Positions 37,775 to 47,153 of a stretch of 64,000 bases of DNA are shown piece by piece. Below the pieces are notes generated by a model. That model saw only the letters and a list, made by a program, of their open reading frames with translations, had not been told where the DNA came from and did no database searches. The stretch lies in NCBI GenBank assembly GCA_001189345.1, contig LFKV01000017.1, positions 24,938 through 88,937 of the forward strand, written 5' to 3'. Within the stretch, counting starts at the first letter, position 1. The number at the start of each line of letters is the position of its first letter. The DNA is from Candidatus Paraburkholderia kirkii (GTDB taxonomy: Bacteria > Pseudomonadota > Gammaproteobacteria > Burkholderiales > Burkholderiaceae). The translations under genes were made by a program, and so were the position numbers.

Positions 37775-39182
37775 ATGAAACGAACGCTATTGCTGACCGT
37801 CGCGGCCGCGCTCTTCGCGGGCGCGGCGCAGGCGGAAACGATCCGCGTGGCCATTGGCACGCAGGACACGACCATCAACACCGCCGCGGGCGGCGCGTCG
37901 ATCCGCGAGCTGCATCTGCTCGACAAGTATCTGCCGCACGACGGGTAAGTACAAAGACGCGCAGTACGACATTCAATGGAAGAACTTCACGAGCGGCGCG
38001 CCCATCACCACCGAAATGGTGGCGGGCAAGCTCGACTTCGGCTCGATGGCGGACTTCCCCGGCGTGCTGAACGGCGTCGCCAATCAGAAGGCGGGCAAGG
38101 GCAGCATCTTCATCAGCGTACTGTCGGGAAGCGTGTGCGGCAGCGGCAACGGCATCGTCGTGCCGACGGATTCGCCCGCTCAATCCATCGCCGATCTCAA
38201 GGGCAAGACGATTTCGGTGCCGTTCGCCTCGACCGCGCACGGCATGCTGCTGCGCGCCGTCGCGGCGCAGGGGTGGGATCCGGAACGCGACGTGAACATC
38301 GTCATGCAGGCGCCGGAAGTCGCCGGTCCCGCGCTGCAGACGCACAAGATCGACGCGCACGCTGACTTCGTTCCGTTTGCGGAGTTGTTTCCCTACCGCG
38401 GCTTCGCCCGCAAGATCTACGACGGCTCGCAGGCGGGCGCGGCGACTCTGCACGGCACGCTCGTGGAGAAGGCATATGCGCAGGCCTACCCCGAAGTCGT
38501 CGTCGCCTATCTGCGCGCGGTAATCGAAGCGAATCGCCTGCTCGCGGCCGAGCCCGAGAAATACAGCGAGCTGATCGCGAAGGTCACGGGCATCGAGCCC
38601 GAGGTGGACTACCTGTTCCACGGCCCACTCGGCTTGCAGACGCGCGATCTCGCCTGGAAGCCCGAGTATCGCCGCGCGGTGCAGACGTCGTTCGACACGC
38701 TCAAGCTGCTCAAGCGCGCCGACGGCGACCTGAACGCGAATATCTTCATCGACGATCGCTATTTGCGCGCCGCCTTCGAGGCGGAACATCTCGACTACGA
38801 AGCCGCGCTGCGCAATTATGTGCAGACGCCGCTCGCCGCGAACGACGCGCTGACCGGCAAGCCGATCGCGAAGACCGATCGCGTCGCGCAAATCTGGGTG
38901 CGCGGCGAGGCCAGGGTGCGCAGTTATGCGTCGCCGGAAGAGGCCGTGCGCGAGCTCGCCGCGCTCGAACGCGACGGCAGGCAGGTGCGCGCGTTCTATG
39001 CGCAGGATCGCGAGAGCGACATCAAGCTGCTGGGCGATCAGGCGTGGTTCGCCAGGAGCCCCGACGGCCAGTTGAACGCATTCCTGCTGAAGGATCGCGC
39101 GCAGGCCTGGGCGAGCGCACATGGCGCACAGGTGCTCGACTTCGCCGCCTCGCGCCAGCCGACCGCGCTCGCCAACCGTTGA
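37775..39182 (+). pseudogene. ABC transporter substrate-binding protein (SsuA/TauA/NrtA-like), frameshifted
   Basis: ATG 37775 starts a signal peptide (MKRTLLLTVAAALFAGAAQA) and TIRVAIGTQDTTINTAAGG, then an extra T near 37948 creates TAA in HDG. The next frame continues YKDAQYDIQWKNFTSGAPIT, GKLDFGSMADFPGVLNG, DLKGKTISVPFASTAHGML and a long C-terminal extension to 39182. The family binds nitrate, sulfonates or similar anions in the periplasm. It follows the flavoprotein and ferredoxin within 20 bases each, so uptake and redox conversion were probably one operon. One indel only. Confidence 0.85.
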
Positions 39183-39189
39183 GGCAGGC

Positions 39190-39267
39190 ATGGCGCCGCT
39201 CGCACTTTCCGCTCCCTCGCTGCTGCGTTCCCGCGGCGCGCGCGCAGGCGTGCAGTGGGCGTCGCTC
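39190..39267 (+). pseudogene. ABC transporter permease, 26-codon 5' stub
   Basis: GAGGCAGGC precedes ATG 39190, and MAPLALSAPSLLRSRGARAG resembles the start of the inner-membrane permease expected after the binding protein. The homology ends near 39268, where minus-strand formamidase sequence begins. A deletion has removed the rest of the permease and presumably the ATPase. Confidence 0.55.
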
Positions 39268-40269
39268 GTTCAGACACGCCTGGCGATAGGCGATATGCAC
39301 GTCGAGGTAATGCTGCTTGCCCGCTTCGTCGACGGAAATGCCCTCGAAGATCAGGTAGTCGTCGTAGCGCGGCGTGATCGGGCTCGGCTTGAAGATCGGG
39401 TTCCTGATGCCGTACTTCGCCATGCCGTCCTTGATGACGTTCACGCGCATATGCACCCAGCCGGCCATTTCGATCGCGCCGCAGAACGTGATCTCGCCGT
39501 CACCCTGGCTGAAGTGCAGGTCGCCGACCGACAGGCCCGCGCCGTCCACGTACACCGGGAAGAATATCTTCGATCCGCGCGACAGGTCCTTGATGTCGCA
39601 ATTGCCGCCATGCTCGCGCGGCGGCACCGTGCGCGCGCCTTCGCCCGCGGCCTTTTCGCGCGCGTCGCCCGTCATCTTGCCCATGTGCGCGGTAGCGGCG
39701 AACGGAGGATTCGCGAGCGGCGGCACGCGATCCGGCTGCGTCTTGATGAAATCGACCTCGCGCTGATTCCACGTGGCGAGCAATTTCGGATCGGGCAGTC
39801 AGCCGATCAGCCCCGAGTGGATCAGTCCGGCGAACGAGACCTGCGGCACGTGGCGCGACGTCGTATAGAACCCGTGAAAATCCCAGATGGATTTCTGCGC
39901 GAGCGGGAAGTGATCGGTCAGGAAACCGCCGCCGTTCTTCTTCGAGAAGAAGCCGTTGAAGCCCCACTGGCTTTCCGGCTTCGCGCCGATGTCCAGCAGA
40001 TCCATCACCAGCAGATCGCCCGGCGCCACGCCGTGCACGCCCACCGGTCCCGAGAGAAAGTGGACGATCGACAGGTCGATGTCGCGGACGTCGTCCGCCG
40101 AATCGTCGTTCTTGATGAAGCCGCCGGTCCAGTCGTAGGTCTCCAGAATGAAGTCGTCGCCGGGCTTGACCCATGCGGCCATCGGAATGCCGGGGTGCCA
40201 GCGGTTGTGCACCTGCTCGTTGTCGAATGCGGACTACTTCAGGTCGACCTTGATGAGCGTTTCAGCCAT
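39268..40269 (-). pseudogene. fmdA: Formamidase/acetamidase, two nonsense codons, C-terminus deleted
   Basis: ATG 40269 reads MAETLIKVDLK, then TAG (40234-40236) where relatives have Gln, then SAFDNEQVHNRWHPGIPMAA and GDDFILETYDWTGGFI in the same frame. TGA at 39799-39801 replaces a probable Cys between GLIHSGLIG and LPDPKLLATWN. The core continues with FAATAHMGKMTG, VYVDGAGLSVGDLHFSQGDG and HYLDVHIAYRQACLN, and then stops at a deletion junction; about the last 100 residues are missing. The enzyme hydrolyses formamide or short amides to ammonia. With amiS it formed an amide-nitrogen scavenging unit. Confidence 0.87.
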
Positions 40270-40341
40270 GACGAATGTCTCCTTCGGATCAGGCCGGCTC
40301 GTATGCCGGCATATGGACACAGCACTTCGGTTGAAGCACGG

Positions 40342-40858
40342 TCAGCCCAGTGTGCCGTTGAGCAAGAGATAGCCCGGAAGCCAGCCGGTCAGAATCCCCG
40401 CGATCACGGTGATCGCGTCGGCCAGCTTCACGATGGGACGCTGCAGCGCGAGCAGCACGAAGAACAGCAGCCACAGAAACGCCCAGCCGAACCAGCACAG
40501 CGCGAACCAGACGGACCACGTCGAGCTCGCGTGCGTGATCGAGTCGATGCCGACCGGAATGATCGTGATGGCGACGAACACGCTGAACCAGCCGAGCCCG
40601 CGGCCGTCGGCGCCGTTGTATCGATTGATCGCCACCCAGAAAGAAGTACGTGAACGTGAAGAGCAGCGTCAGCGCGGCCGCCTTGATGGATTCGGCGTCG
40701 GCCGCCGACCCGAACGCGAGCTTCAGCGAGGCGAGCAAGGTGATGCAGCCCGCGAAGACATTGATGACCCGTATTTCCCGGTCGCCGATCCGTCCGAGCA
40801 GCCAGAGCCCGTTCAAAAAGAGCACGACGCCGACATAAAGCAAACACAAACCCAGCAT
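40342..40858 (-). pseudogene. AmiS/UreI-type amide or urea channel, frameshifted
   Basis: ATG 40858 starts MLGLCLLYVGVVLFLNGLWL, a first membrane helix, and the protein continues with INVFAGCITLLASLKLAFG. A shift near 40634 breaks TLLFTFTYFF; in the next frame AINRYNGADGRGLGWFSVFV and LWLLFFVLLALQRP complete the six-helix channel to 40342. Members pass short amides or urea across the inner membrane. It lies about 70 bp upstream of fmdA in the same orientation, a standard amide-utilisation pair. Inactive. Confidence 0.83.
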
Positions 40859-41079
40859 GGTCGTCTCCTCATGGCGCGCGAGCTGTGGCGCAGGGTGTCT
40901 GCGGTCAGAATGCGTTCACGGCGCCTGCATGCCTGCGGCGACATCGCGGACCTTGGGACACGACTCATGATAGGGATGCGCCTCCTGCGGCGAATCCCCC
41001 AGCGCGAGGATTTTGGCGCGAGGATTTTGATTCGCCCATCCGGGGCATGGCGACTCACCCGGATGGGTGAGGTTTCAGA

Positions 41080-42207
41080 TCAGACGGAAAGGCAGATGCG
41101 GCCGTGCAGATGAACGAGCTCCATCTGGCTGTGGGTGTCGGTCTTCTGGAAGATCTGCTTGAGATGGCTGCGCGCGGTGTTCTCGGACACGTGAAGCTCG
41201 CGCGCCGCGCTTGCGATGGAATGACCCGTGACGATCAGCGAGCTCATGCGCGCCTGCGCGGGGCTGAGACCGAACTGGCGGACGAATGCGCAATCGGCGT
41301 GATCGTCCTCCGACGGAGCGTTGAGCGCCGTGATGATCGCGAGCTTGCGCATTTCGCCGAGCTCCGCGCTGAACACGGAACCGGCGGCGCGAATCGAAAT
41401 GACCGCGGGCTCCGAACGGCCCGGCGCGGACAGCGAGAGCACGTGCGCCGCGCGCTCGTCCGCATCGACCGACGCATGCGTCGCGCGCGCGATCGCTTCC
41501 TGCAGCACGCGATCGTCGGCGCTCGCGGCGGCGGCGATGCGCCCTGCTTCGATACGCAGGCCCGCCACGGACTCGCCCCCGTTCTGCGCGCCGTCGCGGC
41601 CGAACACCATGCGCGCATTCGAATCGACGAGCATCGCCGCGCGCGTGCGTATTCACGATGCGCCTGTGCGCGATTCATCATGTCGTCGGTCTCGCGCAGG
41701 CGCCAGCGGAGATCGAGCGCGAGATGCGGCAGCAGCGCGGCAAATGCGTTTCGCTCGCGCGGACCGAAGCACGGCTCGTCGGGGCCGCGATGCAGGTCGA
41801 GGTAATAGACGAGCGTGCTGCGCCGCGCGATCACGCCGCACAGCCTGTGATAGAGCCCGTGCGGCAGCAGGAGCCCGCGATAGAAATCGGTCTTGACGAG
41901 TTCGCGGTTGCTGAGCAGCTCGTCGCCCGCCATCACGCGGCCTTCGCGATACGCATCGCTCGAGAGGAACCACGGGTTGCGCGACGCATAGTTGGAGAGC
42001 GCTTCGCACAGGCGCGGAATAGAGCGCGAAGCCCTGGCGGGTTGCGAAGCTATGACGCACAAGCGCGGCCCAGCGCACGCGGAAACGCTCGCGGATCTGC
42101 GCCAGCACGCCGCACCAGGCGTCATCGGAATCGCATGCTGCGTGAACGCGATAGACCAGATCGTCGCCTGCAACAGAGGCGACGGCGCTCGCGATCAGCG
42201 GCGTCAT
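41080..42207 (-). pseudogene. LuxR-type transcriptional regulator, two frameshifts
   Basis: ATG 42207 with GGAG five bases upstream gives MTPLIASAVASVAGDDLVYR. Frame changes near 42020 and 41640 must be undone to link SRNPWFLSSDAYREGRVMAG and LVYYLDLHRGPDEPCFG with MLVDSNARMVFGRDG and the C-terminal HTH (LSPAQARMSSLIVTGHSI then HVSENTARSHLKQIFQKTD). The N-terminal part resembles GAF/PAS-like sensing regions of stand-alone LuxR regulators. It lies beside the formamidase/AmiS genes and the NCS1 permease, so it probably regulated amide use. Inactive. Confidence 0.8.
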
Positions 42208-42458
42208 GCCTGCTCCGATGCGGAAGGTGAAGGCGTCGGGAAAGGATGCAACGACGCGGACTGGCATCGTCCACCAGTGTTGGCAGACGGGCACGCAGGG
42301 TCAATCGGCACAAACCCGGTCACGCGTTCTGCAAGCGCTTGACGGGAAGTTGCGGCAATGCATCTTTGAGCGAATAATCGAATCGTCCAATCGAATGGAT
42401 CGCAACGCAGAAGCTGCGTCCGTCAACTCGTTTCAGGCAGATCCGGTGGCGAACCGTC

Positions 42459-43446
42459 ATGCGAATCAAGCGCGATTATCAATCCTGGGTGGCAAACGAA
42501 ACACTCGAAGATTACGCGTTGCGTTACGCAGCAAGCTCCTATAGAAGATGGTCGCCCTCGACGCTCGCCAACACGGCGATAGGCGGCATTTCCTTTCTCG
42601 CGCTCGAAGCCATCGGGGCGAGCATCACGCTGAGCTTCGGCTTTCATAACGCGTTTCCCGCAATCCTCGTCGTGTGCGCGCTGATCTTTCTCGTGAGCCT
42701 GCCGATCGCGCATTACTCGAGCGAGGCCAATGTCGACATCGACCTGCTCACGCGCGGCGCGGGCTTCGGCTACGTCGGCTCCACGATCACGTCGCTGATC
42801 TACGCGTCGTTCACCTTTATCTTCTTCGCGCTCGAGGCCGCCATTCTCGCGCAGGCGCTGGAGCTCGCGGCGGGCATCAACATCGTCATCGGCTATCTGC
42901 TGTCGTCGCTGCTGATCATTCCGCTCGTGTTCTTCGGCGTCACGCTGATCAACAAGCTGCAGATGTGGACGCAGCCGCTCTGGGCGATCCTGCTCGTCGC
43001 GCCGTTCGCCTTCATCCTTTCGCGGGACCCGGACGTGCTGCATCGATGGGCCGCGTTTCCCGGTCTCGCCGCGACCGCCGAAGCGAAAGGCGGCGGCATC
43101 GACGTGCTGCTCTTCGGCGCCGCCGCGGGCGTGCTGTTCTCACTCATGGGACAGATCGGCGAGCAGGTCGACTATCTGCGCTTTCTGCTCGACAGGACAT
43201 CGCGCAACCGTGTCTCGTGGTGGAGCGCGATGCTGATAGCGAGTCCCGGCTGGATCATCGTGGGCGGACTGAAGCTGCTGGCGGGAAGCCTACTCGCCGT
43301 GCTCGCGCTGGAGGACGGCGTGCGGGCCGTCGACGCCGTCGTGCCCGTTCACATGTACGTCACCGCGTACCGGCACGTCTTCGAGAGCCCCACGCTCGCG
43401 CTCGTGGTCGCCACGGTCTTCGTGGTGATCTCGCAGGTGAAGATCA
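42459..43446 (+). pseudogene. NCS1-type permease (nucleobase/cation symporter fold), truncated by IS630
   Basis: ATG 42459 starts an uninterrupted 330-residue membrane protein with ten or so helices: STLANTAIGGISFLALEAIG, ANVDIDLLTRGAGFGYVG, FTFIFFALEAAILAQALELA, GIDVLLFGAAAGVLFSLMGQ and VFVVISQVKI. After this last conserved segment the gene hits IS630 sequence at 43447 and a stop three codons later. About the last 150 residues of an NCS1 transporter are lost, or more if it was a permease-histidine-kinase fusion of the kind found in this group. Substrate unknown; amide or purine uptake fits the neighbours. Confidence 0.78.
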
Positions 43447-44031
43447 CATTGAATTAGCACCCTGTCTGTGTTCAGATACAGGTCATGGGTCAAAATGAAC
43501 CTGACAGATATCGAACGTGAGCAACTGTTGTCGGCGGCGCGCAGCCGAACGGTGCGTGCGGCGGACGTGCGACGCGCAAAGTTGATCCTGATGCTCGAGG
43601 ACGGCGAATCGCGCGACAGTATCATGCGCACACTGGGTTGCGATTCGCGCTTCATCGCACGCTGGTCGGGGCGCTTCCTCAGCGAGCGACTAGCCGGCAT
43701 GTACGCCCGGCACCGCGGGCGGGCGCCTACGCAGCCACCGGCCAAACTGGAAGCGCGGGTGCTCAAGTGCACCCTCAAGCACAAACCCGCCGACGGTTCG
43801 ACACACTGGAGTAGCTACAAACTCGTCGTGGCTCAACCAGGTGGAGAACTGGTTCTCGCGCATTCAGCGTGAAGTGATCGCTCGCGGCATCTTCACTTCG
43901 GTGAAGGATTGGGATCGCAAACTGATGCCGATACATCCGCGAACACAACAAGAACCCGAAGCCGATCAAGTGGAAATATGACGATCCTTCGCGCCGGATT
44001 CGACCAGTGCCAATTCAATGACGCAATGGAA
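43447..44031 (+). mobile_element. IS630-family element, copy 2, internally deleted (about 585 bp)
   Basis: Same element as at 23896 but in the opposite orientation. The left end lacks its outer 13 or so bases (starts CATTGAATTAGCAC at 43447), while the right end is complete (ending at 44031, followed by TA). About 525 bp are missing internally between a point after GCTACAAACTCG and GTCGTGGCTCAACC, with CTCG as a possible microhomology. The left flank is a permease gene and the right flank is glgC, so the copy marks a rearrangement. Confidence 0.9.
43495..43981 (+). pseudogene. IS630 transposase, internal deletion
   Basis: ATG 43495 (MNLTDIEREQLL) reads the HTH domain up to HWSSYKL, where the internal deletion joins to the catalytic-Glu region out of frame. 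The first two catalytic Asp residues are lost. The 3' part shows the same extra C (ATGCCGATAC) as the other copies. Confidence 0.88.
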
Positions 44032-44033
44032 TA

Positions 44034-44389
44034 GGAGCAGCTGCCGCCCGGCAAGTTCGTGCGCGACCTGAACGGCCAGCAAGGCGCGATCACCAATCTG
44101 CTCGTGTGCGGCGGCTGCGTGATCTCGGCATCCCAGGTGTCGAAGTCGGTGTTTTCGTCGGCGGTGCGGGTGCACTCGTTCTGTAATCAATGAGGCAGTC
44201 TTGTTGCCGCAGGTGACGATCGGGCCGAGTTGCCGCTTGCAGCGGGTCGTGGTCGACCGCGGCTGCACGGTGCCCGAAGGGCTTGTGGTGGGCGAGGATC
44301 CGGACGACGACGCCGCGCGCTTCTTCCGCACGGATTCGGGCGTGACGCTCATCACGCGCGATGCGTTGCAGCGGCTCGCGCAGCGTTAG
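44034..44389 (+). pseudogene. glgC: Glucose-1-phosphate adenylyltransferase, 3' fragment
   Basis: Directly after the IS end the frame reads [20 protein letters not shown] and [20 protein letters not shown], the left-handed beta-helix domain of GlgC; loss of GT near 44185 (TTCTGTAATC for TTCTGTGTAATC) shifts into [20 protein letters not shown] and [17 protein letters not shown], ending [13 protein letters not shown] at 44389. The whole nucleotidyltransferase domain (about 300 residues) is missing, removed together with the end of the permease. GlgC made ADP-glucose for the adjacent glgA. Confidence 0.87.
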
Positions 44390-44437
44390 ACGCCGGCGCG
44401 CCGGCCGAACACGAAAATCAAACCGACGGGAGCGCCG

Positions 44438-46225
44438 ATGACCGTATGCGTGCTGCATGCCGCAGCAGAAATGTATCTGCTGCTGAAAACCAACGGCCTC
44501 GCCAACGTGGTCGGCGCGCTGCCGCCCGCGCAATCGCAACTGGGCACGCATGCGCGCGTCGTGCTGCCGGGCTTTCCGGCGGTGCTCGCGGGGCTCGACG
44601 ACCTGCAAGACGGTCGCCGACCTGGGCAGCGCGTTCGGCGCGGGCCAGATCACGCTCGAGCGCGGCGTGCTGCGGCCGCACCGCGTGGTCGTGTACGTGG
44701 TACGCGCGGACCGGTTCTACGATCGTCCGGGCAATTCGTATCTCGACGGCGCGCCTCGCCCGTACGCCGACAACGACCGCCGCTTCGCGCTGCTCGGCTG
44801 GGCCGCGGCGCGCATCGCGACGGGCGCCGATCCGGCGTGGAAACCGCACATCGTGCATGCGCACGACTGGCATGCGGGTCTCGCGCCCGCGTATCTGCGC
44901 GCGTTCGAGCGCGATGGCGCGCCGAGGGTCGGCAACGTGATGACCGTGCACAACCTCGCGTATCAGGGCACGTTTCCGGCCTCGGCGTTCGACGCGCTGC
45001 AACTGCCGGCCGACTTCTACGCGGTGGACGGCGTGGAGTTCTACGGCCACGTCTCGTTCCTCAAGGCGGCGCGCCTCGCCCGTACGCCGACAACGACCGC
45101 CGCTTCGCGCTGCTCGGCTGGGCCGCGGCGCGCATCGCGACGGGCGCCGATCCGGCGTGGAAACCGCACATCGTGCATGCGCACGACTGGCATGCGGGTC
45201 TCGCGCCCGCGTATCTGCGCGCGTTCGAGCGCGATGGCGCGCCGAGGGTCGGCAACGTGATGACCGTGCACAACCTCGCGTATCAGGGCACGTTTCCGGC
45301 CTCGGCGTTCGACGCGCTGCAACTGCCGGCCGACTTCTACGCGGTGGACGGCGTGGAGTTCTACGGCCACGTCTCGTTCCTCAAGGCGGGGCTCTACTAC
45401 GCCGGCCGCATCACGACGGTCAGCCCGACCTACGCGCGCGAGATCCAGACGCAGGCGCACGGCGCCAGCCTGCACGGCTTGCTGCAAACGCGCACGCACG
45501 ACATCACCGGCATTCTGAACGGCGTCGACTATTCGATCTGGAGCCCGTCGATCGATGAATCCATCGCGTCGAAATACACGGCCGCGAAGCCGTCTTCGGG
45601 CAAGTCGAAATGCAAGGCCGCGCTGTAGGAGCGCATGGGTCTCGTGCGCGACGACGACGCCTTGCTCTTCGGCGTCGTCAGCCGCCTGACCGAGCAGAAG
45701 GGTCTCGACCTGCTGCTCGCGGCCGTGCCCGACATCGTGCAACGCGGCGGGCAGCTCGTCGTGCTCGGCACCGGCGACCCGGCGCTCGAAACCGGCATGA
45801 AGAACGCGGCGGCGTCCCATCCGGGCGCGGTCGCGGTGGAGCTCGGGTTCGACGAGACGCTGTCGCACACGATCATCGCCGGAAGCGACGTCGTGATGGT
45901 GCCGTCGCGCTTCGAGCCATGCGGGCTCACGCAGCTGTACGCGCTCGCGTACGGCTCGCCGCCGCTCGTGCATCGCGTGGGCGGGCTCGCGGACACCGTG
46001 GTCGATTGCTCGCTCGAGAATCTCGCCGACGATCTCGCCACCGGCTTCGTGTTCGATACGTTCGATCTGCCGGGCATCGTCGGCGCGATCCGGCGGACCT
46101 TCGCCCTGAAGGCGCGGCGCACGGAGTGGAAGGCGGTCGCGAAGCGCGCGATGGGTCAGAATTTCAGCTGGGAAGCGGCGGCGCGCAAGTATGCGGAGGT
46201 GTATCAGGGGCTGCTCAGCCACTGA
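44438..46225 (+). pseudogene. glgA: Glycogen synthase, frameshift plus 320-bp tandem duplication plus TAG
   Basis: ATG 44438 starts MTVCVLHAAAEMYLLLKTNG with the ADP-glucose KTNGLANVVGALP segment (usually KTGGL). An extra A near 44610 shifts it. The frame then gives HIVHAHDWHAGLAPAYLRAF and GNVMTVHNLAYQGTFPASAF, which are repeated exactly by the 320-bp duplication, changing frame again. TAG at 45626-45628 interrupts KCKAAL-ERMGLV in frame, probably Gln. The GT-B C-domain after it is clean: FGVVSRLTEQKGLDLLLAAV and VPSRFEPCGLTQLYALAYGS. Three independent lesions; glycogen synthesis by this route is lost. Confidence 0.92.
44747..45386. repeat. Perfect 320-bp tandem direct repeat inside glgA
   Basis: Units 44747-45066 and 45067-45386 abut and are apparently identical; CGG is shared at the joint (microhomology). 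320 is not a multiple of three, so the duplication itself disrupts glgA. Only the second unit continues into the downstream glgA sequence (AGLYYAGRITTVSPTYAREI). Confidence 0.93.
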
Positions 46226-46307
46226 GCGCCGGTGCGTCCGTGCTTCGTCTTTCCTCGCGGGCGCGCGCCTTGCTCCGGCGGTAAGACGATCCGACACGGA
46301 AACGTAC

Positions 46308-47120
46308 ATGCACAAACCTCTCGCAGGCCAGATCGCGCTCGTCACGGGCGCGAGTTCGGGCATCGGCTCGGGCGTCGCCGCGGCGCTCGCCGATGCGGGC
46401 GCGCACGTCGCCATCAACTATAACTATAACTATCATTCGCATGCGGAGCCCGCCGAAAAGCTCGCCGCCGCGATCACGGCGAAAGGCGGCGAGGCGTTCG
46501 CCCTCGGCGCGGACGTGTCCGACGAAGCGCAGGTCGACGCGATGTTCGACGCCGTCGTGAAGCGCTACGGCACGGTCGATATCGTCGTGGCGAATTCCGG
46601 GCTGCAGAAGGACGCGAAATTCACGGCGCTCACGCTCGCCGACTGGCGCATCGTCATCGAAACGAATCTCACCGGCCAGTTCCTCACGGCGCGGCGCGCG
46701 GTGCGCGAGTTCGAGCGGCGCGGGCCGCGCAACGTGTCGAAGGCGCTCGGGAAGATCATCTGCATGAGTTCCGTGCACGAGGTGATTCCGTGGGCCGGAC
46801 ACGTGAACTACGCGGCGTCCAAGGGCGGCATCCAGATGATGATGAAATCGCTCGCGCAGGAAGTCGCGCCGCAGCGGATCCGCGTAAACGGCATCGCGCC
46901 AGGTGCGATCCGCACGCCGATCAACCAGGACACCCGGGACACGCGGGAGAAGCTCGACCGGCTCCTGAGGCTGATTCCGTACGGGCGCGTCGGCGAGGTC
47001 GAGGACATCGGCCGGGCGGCGGTCTGGCTCGCGTCCGACGAGAGCGACTACGTGGTCGGCACGACGCTGTTCGTCGACGGCGGCATGACGCTCTATCCGG
47101 GATTCGCGGACAATGGCTGA
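46308..47120 (+). CDS. Short-chain dehydrogenase/reductase, glucose 1-dehydrogenase type
   Basis: 270 residues from ATG 46308, intact. Classical SDR: TGASSGIG cofactor loop (residues 13-20), NAG-like VVANSGLQ, catalytic Ser in MSSVHEVIPW (154-155) and Tyr168-x3-Lys172 (NYAASKGG), closing with GTTLFVDGGMTLYP. The HEVIPWAGHVNY region is typical of glucose 1-dehydrogenases, which oxidise beta-D-glucose with NAD(P). An AACTAT hexanucleotide is repeated three times after VAI, inserting extra Asn-Tyr pairs near residues 37-42 without shifting the frame. It is the only intact sugar enzyme in this block. Confidence 0.88.
   Translation: MHKPLAGQIALVTGASSGIGSGVAAALADAGAHVAINYNYNYHSHAEPAEKLAAAITAKGGEAFALGADVSDEAQVDAMFDAVVKRYGTVDIVVANSGLQKDAKFTALTLADWRIVIETNLTGQFLTARRAVREFERRGPRNVSKALGKIICMSSVHEVIPWAGHVNYAASKGGIQMMMKSLAQEVAPQRIRVNGIAPGAIRTPINQDTRDTREKLDRLLRLIPYGRVGEVEDIGRAAVWLASDESDYVVGTTLFVDGGMTLYPGFADNG
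46416..46433 (+). repeat. (AACTAT)3 microsatellite in SDR gene
   Basis: Three consecutive AACTAT units encode Asn-Tyr three times in the loop after the second beta-strand of the Rossmann fold. Relatives usually have one or two; expansion by slippage is in frame and may be variable. Confidence 0.7.
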
Positions 47121-47153
47121 ACGCGCTTCGACCATGAATCGACGGGGAACGGG

